DNA from: Marinifilum flexuosum
GTDB lineage: Bacteria; Bacteroidota; Bacteroidia; Bacteroidales; Marinifilaceae
DNA: 64,000 nt
Direction of reading: 5' to 3'
Assembly (NCBI RefSeq): GCF_003610555.1
Contig: NZ_RAPQ01000008.1
Coordinates: 550,490 to 614,489, forward strand
Numbering within the stretch: position 1 is the stretch's first letter; each line of letters begins with the position of its first letter. The notes beneath the pieces are model-generated. The model searched no databases, was not told where the DNA came from, and was given only the letters and a program-made list of their open reading frames with translations. The position numbers were made by a program, and so were the translations under genes. Shown here piece by piece: positions 51,775 through 60,437 of this stretch.

Positions 51775-52660
51775 TTGAATTGGATTTTTGAACAAGTTTT
51801 TGCAGTACTATCCCAGCTATAATAAGAACCAAGCCTGCCAGTGTACTAAGATAGATAGATTCTCCGAGAATCAGATTAATAAATATTAATGAGGCAAAGG
51901 GGCTCAAGAAAACCAAGTGACCAATCTTATCGGTAGAACTGCTCAATTTCATGGCTTTTAACCAAAGTACATATGCAATTCCACACTCAACAATCCCAAT
52001 GTAAATTCCAGCCAATAAAGGTTTGGTATCAGGAAGTGTGAAATTAGAAAAAAGAGCTATGCTTAGTACAATGTAAATGAATCCAAAAATAAAGTTCAAA
52101 AATAGCTTGGCAACTTCTTCTCTTATATCTCTTACATTATATATCCAATACAAAGCCCAGAAAATCGAACTTCCAACTGCCAGTAACACTCCGAACGGAT
52201 TTGGTGTTTGCAATGAAGCAAATGAGCCTTTGTTGGCAATTACAACCACTCCAGCAAAACTGACCAGAATGCATAGAATACTTTTAATTCCTATTTTCTG
52301 TTTTAACAAAGGAATAGAAAGCAGTACCAAAGTTATTGGCCAGATGTAATTCAAGCTCATTGCAAATTGCGCAGGCAAAATGGCATAGGCCTTTAGTAAA
52401 ACCAGGTAGTATAAAAATGGATTTAACAAGCCTAAAATGGCAGAGCTGAAATAATGCTTTTTACTTACTTTAAAACTGTTTAATAGTTGGTTTTTCAACA
52501 CCAATAAAACGGAAAGAAAAATAAGGGCTGTACCTGATGAAATCAAAAGCAAGTGCATAAAATCCATACCAGCAAGAGCAATCTTAAATGCCGTTGCTAC
52601 TGTAGACCAACATAAAATTGCCAGTAATGCGTATGTATATGCTCTTTTCTGCTGCTTCAA
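51767..52660 (-). CDS. EamA/DMT-family transporter
   Basis: 297 residues starting with TTG (AAGCAGCAGAAAAGAGC follows). Ten hydrophobic segments in two EamA repeats (AYTYALLAILCWSTVATAF and GVLLAVGSSIFWALYWIY). Likely exports metabolites or amino acids; substrate unknown. Tightly placed between the DUF4286 gene (10 bp) and ruvC (overlap). Confidence 0.9.
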   Translation of the reverse strand: MKQQKRAYTYALLAILCWSTVATAFKIALAGMDFMHLLLISSGTALIFLSVLLVLKNQLLNSFKVSKKHYFSSAILGLLNPFLYYLVLLKAYAILPAQFAMSLNYIWPITLVLLSIPLLKQKIGIKSILCILVSFAGVVVIANKGSFASLQTPNPFGVLLAVGSSIFWALYWIYNVRDIREEVAKLFLNFIFGFIYIVLSIALFSNFTLPDTKPLLAGIYIGIVECGIAYVLWLKAMKLSSSTDKIGHLVFLSPFASLIFINLILGESIYLSTLAGLVLIIAGIVLQKLVQKSNSIE

Positions 52661-52670
52661 GTGGCTGGAA

Positions 52671-52973
52671 TTAAACTTCTTGCAAAAGAGAAGAAAATGT
52701 GATTACCTGGTTTTGAAATCTGGCATTAAAAACCGCTTTGGTTCTTGGCTCAAAACTATTGATGTATTTTTCCAACTGTTCGCGAGTTTTGAATAAAAGC
52801 TGCAATGAATAAGTCATTCCGCCATCTTCTTGTGCAACCATTACTTTACAAAAATAGTTGTCCGAGAAAGTACTGGTTTCCTTTAAAAGAGGAATAAACT
52901 TCGTTTTCATCCACTCTACAAAAACAGCCTCTAGTTCCTGTTCAAGCAAATAGCTTGTATTGTATAATAACAT
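52671..52973 (-). CDS. DUF4286-family protein
   Basis: 100 residues with MLLYNTSYLLEQELEAVFVEWM and SLQLLFKTREQLEKYI, the pattern of DUF4286, a ferredoxin-like alpha/beta fold of unknown function common in Bacteroidota. First gene of the DUF4286-EamA-ruvC run. Confidence 0.85.
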   Translation of the reverse strand: MLLYNTSYLLEQELEAVFVEWMKTKFIPLLKETSTFSDNYFCKVMVAQEDGGMTYSLQLLFKTREQLEKYINSFEPRTKAVFNARFQNQVITFSSLLQEV

Positions 52974-53157
52974 ATCGTATATCTTTAAAAGTCGCGCAAA
53001 TTTATTAAAAACTTACTTCGTAAGTAATATATAAACAACTGAAGACACAAATTATCACGAATTATTTAATTGTGTAAATTGCCACGCAATTCAAAGTTTG
53101 AGAAATTGGTGCTTATTTCTAAAATCAACATTTGTTTTTACAGCAAGTAGAATTCCA

Positions 53158-54975
53158 TTAATTTCTTAATGCATTAACTCTTTGTCTGGCTTCAACCGAA
53201 AAAATACTATCCGGATAATCTGTAATAATTGATTTGTAACAATCTAAAGCAGCAGGTGAGTTTTGCATTTTTTCAAGTAGTTTTCCTTTTCGGAATAATG
53301 CTTTATCTGCAATTGAATCCCATGGGTGATCTGTAATTATTTTTTCAAGATTCTTCAGAGCGTCATCCAGTTTATTCTGCTGCAAATAGATTTCATATTT
53401 TTTAAAATACACTTCGTCGATTAAGCTATGGGCAGGTTGGTTTCTTATCAATTCATCCAACTTGTTTAAGGCTTCATCTTCTTTTTTCTGTAGGATTAAA
53501 AACTCAGCTTCCGCATAAGTTTTCATTGCCGTATAACTGGTATCTAAGGTGGTGTTATCACTAATTAACTGCGATAAAGCAATTGCATCATTGGCAATTA
53601 ATTTTGAGGTACTTCCTTTAAGAGCGTCTAACTGAGCTTTTGCCCATTTCAATTCTCCCATATAATAGGAAACCTTGGCTTTTTTGAATTTTGCCTCGTA
53701 GCCTATGGTGTTGTTTTTATTGGCTTTTTCAATCTGAGAATAGAGCAGGATGGCATCCCACTTTTCATCGGCAAACAATTTAATATCTGCCAATTCCATT
53801 TTAATTTCTGATTTAAATTGTGGGTGAATGTTGCGATTTTTTAGAATAGCTTCAAGTTTTTCAATTGCTTTATCATTTTGATTTAGGTAAGCCGATAATA
53901 TGTGAGCATGTCTAACGATAGCCCTGCTTTTTTGGCCAATATTTTTTTCCTGGTTTAAGAATTTGTCGTAAGAAGAAGCCAGGTTTTCCCATTGTTCCTG
54001 TGAGCTGTTTTCGGTTTCTTTTAACTGCAAGAATCTGGTTTCTAGGTGCTCTGTATTGGCTTTAAAATAGTTTGAAGCTTCGGCACCTTTATCAATAACG
54101 ATCTGAAAAGCTTCCAAGGCAGTTTCGAAATCTTTATTTGTTCTTGCCGTATAAGCCAAAGACATGATGCGAAATCCATCTTCTTTTTTGATTAAGTCGA
54201 TAGATCTGGCTTGGGCCAAGGCAGGTTTAAACAGTTTTTTTTGCATAAAGTACCATTGTAATAATTCTTTCAAAGCCAAATTGTCTGGTTCTGTCTGCAT
54301 TTTATTCAAAATCTGATTTCTGATAATTGGATCAAGACTTGAATCGATATCCTGAGCAAGTGCAGATTGAAGGCGATGTTGTACAGTATTAACTTTGCTT
54401 GGATCGATGGATACACCAATTAAAAATTCAGCAAGCATTTTTTCAAAATCTCTTTGATAGAGATAAATGTTTCCCAATTCGATATGATAAAGGTGAGGCT
54501 GCTTTAACAGTTCTCGTCCTTTTTGATAGACTTTGGCAGCAAATTCATATTCTCGTTTGGAAATAAAAGCATTGGCAATACCATTAATATCAACCTTAAT
54601 GGGTTTTAGTTTTTGAAGAGCTTTATTGTATTGCTTGATGGCTTCTTCTTCCTGATTCCATTTCTTATAAACATAGCCCAAACTTATAATGAAACTGTTA
54701 TCGTTTGGATTTTTTCGCACCTGTTTCTTTACAAAACTTTCTGCATCCTTAAATTCTTCCAATGCAATTAAACAATCTACATAGTAGTTGTAATAAGTTT
54801 TTGATTTTGTAAAATCATACAAGTCGTAGAATAGGGTAGAAGCAGGCTTGTATTCCTTGTCGCGAAAGTATTTAAATGCCAACTGGCTTCCGGATTGGAT
54901 GTTTAATTGACCAAAAGTGGATATGCACGCTGATAGCAGTGAAATCAGTAATATGCTTGTTAGTATCTTTTTCAA
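53158..54975 (-). CDS. exported tetratricopeptide-repeat protein
   Basis: 605 residues. Signal peptide (ILTSILLISLLSACISTFG; a Cys in it may be a lipobox). Then TPR helices throughout (FRDKEYKPASTLFYDLYDF, EEEAIKQYNKALQKL, SPAALDCYKSIITDYPDSI). Starts with TTG (no ATG in a suitable place). A scaffold or assembly role in the envelope is likely but unproven. Same direction as the DUF4286-EamA-ruvC run, about 185 bp away. Confidence 0.85.
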   Translation of the reverse strand: MKKILTSILLISLLSACISTFGQLNIQSGSQLAFKYFRDKEYKPASTLFYDLYDFTKSKTYYNYYVDCLIALEEFKDAESFVKKQVRKNPNDNSFIISLGYVYKKWNQEEEAIKQYNKALQKLKPIKVDINGIANAFISKREYEFAAKVYQKGRELLKQPHLYHIELGNIYLYQRDFEKMLAEFLIGVSIDPSKVNTVQHRLQSALAQDIDSSLDPIIRNQILNKMQTEPDNLALKELLQWYFMQKKLFKPALAQARSIDLIKKEDGFRIMSLAYTARTNKDFETALEAFQIVIDKGAEASNYFKANTEHLETRFLQLKETENSSQEQWENLASSYDKFLNQEKNIGQKSRAIVRHAHILSAYLNQNDKAIEKLEAILKNRNIHPQFKSEIKMELADIKLFADEKWDAILLYSQIEKANKNNTIGYEAKFKKAKVSYYMGELKWAKAQLDALKGSTSKLIANDAIALSQLISDNTTLDTSYTAMKTYAEAEFLILQKKEDEALNKLDELIRNQPAHSLIDEVYFKKYEIYLQQNKLDDALKNLEKIITDHPWDSIADKALFRKGKLLEKMQNSPAALDCYKSIITDYPDSIFSVEARQRVNALRN

Positions 54976-55010
54976 AATGGAATTTTTATTGATTCAGCAC
55001 CATAAAAATA

Positions 55011-55040
55011 AAAAAAAGCCCGACTTTTAGGTTCGGGCTT
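55011..55040 (-). terminator. terminator of serS
   Basis: GCCCGA / TCGGGC stem. The minus strand continues with at least seven T. Confidence 0.9.
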
Positions 55041-55062
55041 TAGCAAATATTTTGATAATCGA

Positions 55063-56337
55063 TTAGTCGATCATGTCAAATCCTGTGTAAGGAACCAATG
55101 CTTTAGGAATTTTAATTCCTTCCGGCGTTTGGTGATTTTCCAACAATGCAGCTACAATTCTTGGCAAAGCCAATGCACTACCATTTAATGTGTGAGCCAA
55201 TTGCGGTTTTTTCATGTCCTTATCCTTAAATCTTAATTTCAAGCGATTTGCCTGGTATGATTCAAAGTTAGAAACAGAGCTAACCTCTAGCCATTTATCC
55301 TGAGCTGCTGAGTACACTTCAAAATCAAAAGTTAAAGCAGCAGTAAAGCTGGTATCGCCACCACACAAACGCAACAAACGATAAGGTAACTCTAATTTTT
55401 GAATAATACTTTCAACATGATTTACCATGCCTTCTAATGCTTCGTATGATTTTTCAGGATGTTGCAATTGTACAATTTCAACTTTATCGAATTGGTGCAA
55501 GCGGTTCAAACCACGAACATCTTTTCCGTACGAACCAGCTTCTCTTCTAAAACAAGCCGAGTATGCGGTATTCTTAACCGGAAAATCTTCTCCTTTTAAA
55601 ATTACATCGCGATAAATGTTTGTAACCGGAACCTCAGCAGTTGGAATCAAGTACAAATTATCTTCTGTAACATGGTACATTTGTCCTTCTTTATCAGGTA
55701 ACTGACCTGTACCGTAACCAGAATCTTCGTTTACAACTAATGGAGGAATTACTTCTTCGTAACCTGCCTTGCGGTTTTCATCCAAGAAGAAATTGATTAA
55801 AGCTCTCTGAAGAATAGCACCTTTACCACGATAAAGTGGGAAACCTGCACCAGTAATCTTTACACCCAAATCGAAATCGATCAAGTTGTATTTTTTTGCC
55901 AATTCCCAGTGAGGAATTGCATCAGGAGCTAAACTTGGAGTTTTACCAATTGTCTTTTCGATTACATTATCTTCTTCACCTTTACCTGCAGGAACCGATG
56001 AATGAGGAATATTAGGAATTTGCAATAGCAAATTGTTTAATTCTTCAACAATGGAAGTTTGCTTCGAGTTTAATTCAGCAATGGAGTTTTTCAACTCACC
56101 GGTTTTAGCTTTTGCTGCATTAGCTTCTTCAGCCTTTCCACTTTTAAAAAGCATACCAATCTCTTTCGACAAGCTGTTCATTTCTGCCTGAGTTGCATCC
56201 TGTTCCGCTTGAGTAGCTTTTCTTTTTTCATCAAGATCAATAATTTTTCCGATAATTTCAGTAGCATCGAAATTTTTGATCTTTAAAGCCTTAATGGCTT
56301 CCTCTTGATTTTCCTGTAAATATTTTAGGCTTAGCAT
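55063..56337 (-). CDS. serS: seryl-tRNA synthetase
   Basis: 424 residues. N-terminal tRNA-binding coiled coil (about 28-100), motif 1 region around KAGYEEVIPPLVVNE, motif 2 FRREAGSYGKDVRGLNRLHQF, motif 3 NGSALALPRIVAALLENHQ, and TAEVPVTNIYRD for serine recognition. Standard length. Preceded 117 bp away by the rpmA terminator; own terminator after the stop. Confidence 0.97.
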   Translation of the reverse strand: MLSLKYLQENQEEAIKALKIKNFDATEIIGKIIDLDEKRKATQAEQDATQAEMNSLSKEIGMLFKSGKAEEANAAKAKTGELKNSIAELNSKQTSIVEELNNLLLQIPNIPHSSVPAGKGEEDNVIEKTIGKTPSLAPDAIPHWELAKKYNLIDFDLGVKITGAGFPLYRGKGAILQRALINFFLDENRKAGYEEVIPPLVVNEDSGYGTGQLPDKEGQMYHVTEDNLYLIPTAEVPVTNIYRDVILKGEDFPVKNTAYSACFRREAGSYGKDVRGLNRLHQFDKVEIVQLQHPEKSYEALEGMVNHVESIIQKLELPYRLLRLCGGDTSFTAALTFDFEVYSAAQDKWLEVSSVSNFESYQANRLKLRFKDKDMKKPQLAHTLNGSALALPRIVAALLENHQTPEGIKIPKALVPYTGFDMID

Positions 56338-56389
56338 CTATTATCTTTTGTTGATGATTATTCCTGATTTTTATGAAAGTGTAAAAATA

Positions 56390-56431
56390 AAAAAATCTCC
56401 TGTCTTTATACTGTGATAAAGCAGGAGATTT
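56390..56431 (-). terminator. terminator of rplU-rpmA
   Basis: AATCTCCTG / CAGGAGATT outer stem with an inner CTTTA / TAAAG stem. T-run on the minus strand. Confidence 0.88.
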
Positions 56432-56453
56432 AAATATTTTAATACTGAATTAA

Positions 56454-56714
56454 CTATTCAGCAAGAGGTTCAATAGAAACGTAAGATTTGTTGTCTCTTT
56501 TCTTTCTGAAAACAACTGTTCCATCAACAAGTGCAAATAGAGTGTGATCTTTACCACAACCTACATTTTCACCTGCGTTATGCTTAGTTCCTCTCTGGCG
56601 TACAAGAATATTTCCAGCTTGTGCAAATTGTCCGCCGTAAATTTTAACTCCTAATCGTTTACTTTCCGATTCTCTACCATTCTTCGAGCTACCAACTCCT
56701 TTTTTATGTGCCAT
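56454..56714 (-). CDS. rpmA: 50S ribosomal protein L27
   Basis: 86 residues. [19 protein letters not shown] start and [19 protein letters not shown], universal L27 signatures. The N-terminus reaches the peptidyl-transferase centre. There is no Firmicutes-type cleavable extension. Co-transcribed with rplU (19 bp gap). Confidence 0.98.
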   Translation of the reverse strand: MAHKKGVGSSKNGRESESKRLGVKIYGGQFAQAGNILVRQRGTKHNAGENVGCGKDHTLFALVDGTVVFRKKRDNKSYVSIEPLAE

Positions 56715-56733
56715 TTTGTAATATTTTTAAGGA

Positions 56734-57045
56734 TTAAGCTACAATTTCTTCAATTTGAATTTGTGAAAGGTACTGACGGTGACCGTTCAGTTTTTTGTAT
56801 CCTTTTCTTCTTTTCTTTTTGAATACTTTAACCTTATCACCTTTCATGTGTGATAAAACTTTTGCAGTTACTTTAGCACCTTCAATAGCAGGAGCACCAA
56901 CTGCAACTTCACCTTCGTTATCAACTAAAAGAACTTTAGCGAACTCAACTTGTCCACCTTCTTCAGCTTCTAATCTGTGAACGAAAATCTTCTGGTCTTT
57001 CTCAACTTTAAATTGCTGACCCGCGATTTCTACAATTGCGTACAT
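56734..57045 (-). CDS. rplU: 50S ribosomal protein L21
   Basis: 103 residues, [18 protein letters not shown] start and [20 protein letters not shown] near the end. Binds 23S rRNA. Preceded by a structured leader and a good promoter. Confidence 0.98.
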   Translation of the reverse strand: MYAIVEIAGQQFKVEKDQKIFVHRLEAEEGGQVEFAKVLLVDNEGEVAVGAPAIEGAKVTAKVLSHMKGDKVKVFKKKRRKGYKKLNGHRQYLSQIQIEEIVA

Positions 57046-57072
57046 TTTAATACAATTTTACGGTTTGTTCCA

Positions 57073-57119
57073 GGGGGTGGGCTACCTGTTAATCAAGTTA
57101 TTCCTCTTGGTGAACCCCC
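57073..57119 (-). promoter_or_regulatory. structured leader of rplU-rpmA, possible L21 autoregulatory RNA
   Basis: GGGGGT (57073-57078) pairs with ACCCCC (57114-57119), and ACC (57084-57086) with GGT (57109-57111). This makes an interrupted stem around a 22-nt loop, between promoter and start. Ribosomal-protein leaders of this type exist in other phyla; a Bacteroidota L21 leader is inference. Confidence 0.45.
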
Positions 57120-57142
57120 GAAGAAATTTATTTTTCGGATTG

Positions 57143-57172
57143 CAAAAATAGAAAAGAATAATTGATAAACAA
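57143..57172 (-). promoter_or_regulatory. promoter of rplU-rpmA
   Basis: On the minus strand TTG (57170-57172), 19 bp, then TATTTTTG (57143-57150), matching the Bacteroidota -33/-7 consensus (TTG, 17-21 bp, TAnnTTTG). The rest of 57173-57485 looks empty. Confidence 0.65.
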
Positions 57173-57485
57173 AGTTTTAAGGCTGGAAAAGCAGTTTTTT
57201 ATCAACTTTTTTCTTTGTTAATCACCTCATTTACAAAATAGGCTGTGAAATCCTTGTAAATGTACAAAGTTTCCCGTTTCATGTTTGGATTATGTAGGCT
57301 AATAATTGTATCTTCATGTAATACATTTAAGGAGACTTTTGAATAATTAGAATAAAGTATTCAAGTAGTTTTTTAGGAGGTAGTATAATCGGTGTTTGTA
57401 TCGATTTTAATTTGAGGAATTGAGGAATGCAAATAAATAAGAAGTCTTGTTTTCAATTATTGTTAAGAAGCTTCGAAACAATTAT

Positions 57486-57493
57486 TATATTTG
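57486..57493 (+). promoter_or_regulatory. -7 element of the bifunctional nuclease gene
   Basis: TATATTTG, 31 bp before the ATG. A TTG lies 23 bp upstream, slightly too far. Confidence 0.45.
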
Positions 57494-57524
57494 CTTCAAG
57501 AAAGATGGAAATTTGTAAAAACCT

Positions 57525-58127
57525 ATGGGTAAAATAAAACTAAACGTTCTTGGATTGTCATATAGTCAGACACAAACTGGAGCATATGCATTGGTCTTAT
57601 CTGAAGAGGAAGGTGATCGACGTATTCCCATTATTATTGGTGGTGTTGAAGCGCAGTCGATAGCTATTCAACTTGAGGAATTAGATCCACCTAGGCCTTT
57701 GACTCATGACTTGTTTAAAAGTTTTGCAGAAGCATTTACTGTAAATGTTACCGAGGTCAATATATATCGATTAGAAGAAGGAATTTTCTATTCGGAATTA
57801 ATTTGTGAAAAAGGAAGTAATCGCATTCGTATTGATTCAAGAACTTCGGATGCTGTAGCCATTGCCCTTCGATTTAAATGTCCGATTTATACAACAGATG
57901 AAATTATTGAGAAAGCAGGAATTGTTTTATCAATAGAAGGAGAACCTCAAGAGCCCACTATTACGGCACCAACTGCAGAATTTAGTTCTAGTGAAACGAG
58001 CTCAAGCAGCGAGTATAGTGATTACTCGATAGCACAATTGCAAGGAATGCTTGAAGATGCCATTCGGGATGAAGATTATGAAAAAGCATCTTTAATAAGA
58101 GATGAACTGGATAAAAGAGGAGAATAA
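57525..58127 (+). CDS. bifunctional nuclease (DUF151) with UVR-like tail
   Basis: 200 residues. BFN/DUF151 domain (about 1-140): ALVLSEEEGDRRIPIIIGG, RPLTHDLFKSFAEAF and SRTSDAVAIALRFKCPIY. A Ser-rich linker, then a C-terminal UVR motif (LQGMLEDAIRDEDYEKASL). The domain has been reported to have DNase and RNase activity in some proteins; physiological role unclear. The common Bacteroidota architecture. Confidence 0.92.
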   Translation: MGKIKLNVLGLSYSQTQTGAYALVLSEEEGDRRIPIIIGGVEAQSIAIQLEELDPPRPLTHDLFKSFAEAFTVNVTEVNIYRLEEGIFYSELICEKGSNRIRIDSRTSDAVAIALRFKCPIYTTDEIIEKAGIVLSIEGEPQEPTITAPTAEFSSSETSSSSEYSDYSIAQLQGMLEDAIRDEDYEKASLIRDELDKRGE

Positions 58128-58150
58128 TTGAATACGTAAATAAATTACCA

Positions 58151-58177
58151 AGCTATCCTTATGGATAGCTTTTTTTG
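58151..58177 (+). terminator. terminator of the bifunctional nuclease gene
   Basis: AGCTATCC / GGATAGCT stem, TTAT loop, seven T. Confidence 0.92.
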
Positions 58178-58180
58178 AAT

Positions 58181-58516
58181 TTACTTTTTCATCAAAGAGA
58201 TCACATCTCGTAATATCTCACGTTCTTTTTTTAGATCTTCGATTTCTTTTTTGAGCTGTTCTTTTTCTTTATCTACCGGATTATTGATATCAATTGCATT
58301 GGCCAATTGCCTGAAAATATTGACACCTGTAGCTTCGCAAATGGTCCAAAGTCGCCCAACCTGAAGGCCATGTCTTTTTAAAAGGTAATGAACCGAGGAG
58401 TTTCCTATGCCAAGTTCAGCAGCTAAATCTACCGTACTCATGCGTGTTTCTGCCATGGCATCGTGTATGAGTTTATGAAGATCTACAGGTAGTTTAATGG
58501 GTTTTGAAGGTTTCAT
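58181..58516 (-). CDS. small HTH protein with C-terminal coiled coil
   Basis: 111 residues. The N-terminal part has an XRE-like helix-turn-helix (TVDLAAELGIGNSSVHYLLK, about 27-47) and the C-terminus a heptad-rich coiled coil (KEKEQLKKEIEDLKKEREI). It may be a dimeric DNA-binding regulator. Its upstream DNA (58.6 kb) holds a four-unit 42-bp repeat array, which could be its operator (inference). No family name recognised. Confidence 0.7.
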   Translation of the reverse strand: MKPSKPIKLPVDLHKLIHDAMAETRMSTVDLAAELGIGNSSVHYLLKRHGLQVGRLWTICEATGVNIFRQLANAIDINNPVDKEKEQLKKEIEDLKKEREILRDVISLMKK

Positions 58517-58624
58517 GAGCTATGTGTTGTTCGTATAATAACTGTAATTTAGTGTATTTCAGTTATATTATCAATAAAATATATAAGTAATAATATCAGA
58601 CTTATAGTAATATGAATAATTTGT

Positions 58625-58834
58625 CTATGAAATAGTCTCCTTCATAGATGAGTATGAAAATAACATCTATAAAATAGTTACCTTCATTTCGGAGTATGAA
58701 AATATTACTTATAATATAGTGTGCTCCATGTAGCAGTATGAAAATAATACCTATGATATAGTTTCCTCCATACAGGAGTGTGAAAATAACGACTATATTA
58801 TACGATATTTCAATTTTTTTGAAATTTAGATGGT
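58625..58834. repeat. 42-bp direct-repeat array, four units plus a partial
   Basis: Units start at 58625, 58667, 58709, 58751 and (partial) 58793, exactly 42 bp apart. Each begins (C)TATNAAATAG-like, has a variable CTCC-rich middle and ends AGTATGAAAATAA. 42 is four helical turns and twice the 21-bp unit of the other arrays. It lies between the HTH gene's start and the MFS terminator; no ORF. Confidence 0.85.
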
Positions 58835-58870
58835 GTAAAACAGAAAGAGTAACAAAGTGAATAAATAAAA

Positions 58871-58904
58871 CACCCTCTAATTTTTAACAAAAAATTAGAG
58901 GGTG
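58871..58904 (-). terminator. terminator of the nucleoside permease gene
   Basis: CACCCTCTAATTTTT / AAAAATTAGAGGGTG-type long stem. Minus-strand T-rich tail. Confidence 0.85.
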
Positions 58905-58928
58905 ATGCATGCCGTAAGCCTTTATTTT

Positions 58929-60185
58929 TTAGTGTGCTATATTTTCTACTTGCTTAGGATCGTGTTTGTGTTTGAATAAAATCCAGAAGAAGATTGCTAT
59001 TACTAGTGAATAAATTGCAAATGTATTCCAGATATCCATCCAAATAAAGTTTCCATCATTACCAGTAAAGAATGTGCCGATAATAATTCCACTAATCCAT
59101 GATCCCATGATTGCACCAAAACCGTTAGTCATCATCATGAACAATCCTTGAGCACTTGCGCGAATGCTTGAATCGCATTGTGTTTCAACGAAAAGTGAAC
59201 CTGAAATATTGAAGAAATCGAAAGCCATACCATAAATGATGCATGATAGTATAATCATCCATAATCCACCAGCTGGATCGCCATAAGCGAATAATCCGAA
59301 ACGAAGAACCCATGCAATCATACTGATTAGCATTACCTTCTTAATACCAAACTTCTTTAAGAAGAATGGGATTGCCAGAATGAATAAGGTCTCAGATATC
59401 TGAGAAATAGACATGATTATGGTAGAATATTTCACTACAAACGAATCGGCATATTTGTCAACGTGTTTAAAGCTATCTAAAAATACATCGCCATACATGT
59501 TGGTTAACTGTAAAGCAGCTCCTAAAAACATTGAGAAGATAAAGAACAATGCCATTTTGTAGTTCTTGAATAACTTAAAGGCATTTAAGCCTAAAGTTTC
59601 AACCAAAGGAGCTCCTTTTTGACCCTTGTTTTGAGGTTTACATTGAGGCATTGTAAATGAATAAGCCGCCAATAGGAATGATACAAATCCGGCAATGTAA
59701 AATTGGTTTGCCGAAGCTTTTGATCCCGTAAGGTTGGTTACCCACATGGCTACAATAAAACCAATGGTTCCCCACACACGAATTGGAGGAAATACCTTAA
59801 TTACATCGTAGTTGTTATTTTTTAAAACGGTGTAAGAAATGGTATTCATCAGTGCAATGGTAGGCATGTAGCAAATCATGGCTACTAAAATTACGCTGAT
59901 AAATGTAGTAGATGTTTCAATTTGAGGTAGGTAAAGCAATGCTGCACCTCCCAGCAGATGAAGAACTCCATATAATCTTTCGGCATTCATCCAACGGTCG
60001 GCTATTATACCGGTAAGTGTTGGCATAAATAAAGAGGCAATACCCATTGTTGAGAAAACGGCACCAAATTCGGTAGGCGACCATTGTTTTGTTCCAAACC
60101 AATAATTTGCAATGGTTATCAACCATGCTCCCCAGATAAAAAACTGTAGGAAGTTTAATAGCGTCAATCGACCTTTAATTCCCAT
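58929..60185 (-). CDS. MFS nucleoside permease (NupG/NHS-like)
   Basis: 418 residues, twelve hydrophobic segments, opening LTLLNFLQFFIWGAWLITIANYW and WSPTEFGAVFSTMGIASLFMPTLTGIIADRW, typical of nucleoside:H+ symporters. Proton-driven nucleoside uptake across the inner membrane. Divergent from the nucleoside-recognition gene. Confidence 0.9.
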   Translation of the reverse strand: MGIKGRLTLLNFLQFFIWGAWLITIANYWFGTKQWSPTEFGAVFSTMGIASLFMPTLTGIIADRWMNAERLYGVLHLLGGAALLYLPQIETSTTFISVILVAMICYMPTIALMNTISYTVLKNNNYDVIKVFPPIRVWGTIGFIVAMWVTNLTGSKASANQFYIAGFVSFLLAAYSFTMPQCKPQNKGQKGAPLVETLGLNAFKLFKNYKMALFFIFSMFLGAALQLTNMYGDVFLDSFKHVDKYADSFVVKYSTIIMSISQISETLFILAIPFFLKKFGIKKVMLISMIAWVLRFGLFAYGDPAGGLWMIILSCIIYGMAFDFFNISGSLFVETQCDSSIRASAQGLFMMMTNGFGAIMGSWISGIIIGTFFTGNDGNFIWMDIWNTFAIYSLVIAIFFWILFKHKHDPKQVENIAH

Positions 60186-60408
60186 AATTCGTTGTTTAAA
60201 TAAATAAGATTAGTAAATGTTTTTCTAAATGGTTTGGTTGTTCTAGTAGTTCAAAATCAATAGATGTAATTGGCTATCAATTTTGAAAGATCCAAATCTA
60301 ACAAAAAAAGAAGAAAGGTGAAAGCCTTGTTAAAAAGCAGTAAAACGAAAACTTCGTAAGTGGTGTAATAAATGACAAATACAGCCAATATTGCTTTGAA
60401 AAAAATGA

Positions 60409-60416
60409 TACTTTTG
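60409..60416 (+). promoter_or_regulatory. -7 element before the nucleoside-recognition gene
   Basis: TACTTTTG, 21 bp before the ATG. TTG at 60391 is 15 bp upstream, shorter than ideal. Confidence 0.4.
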
Positions 60417-60437
60417 CTTCCTAAACAACTATAGCTG

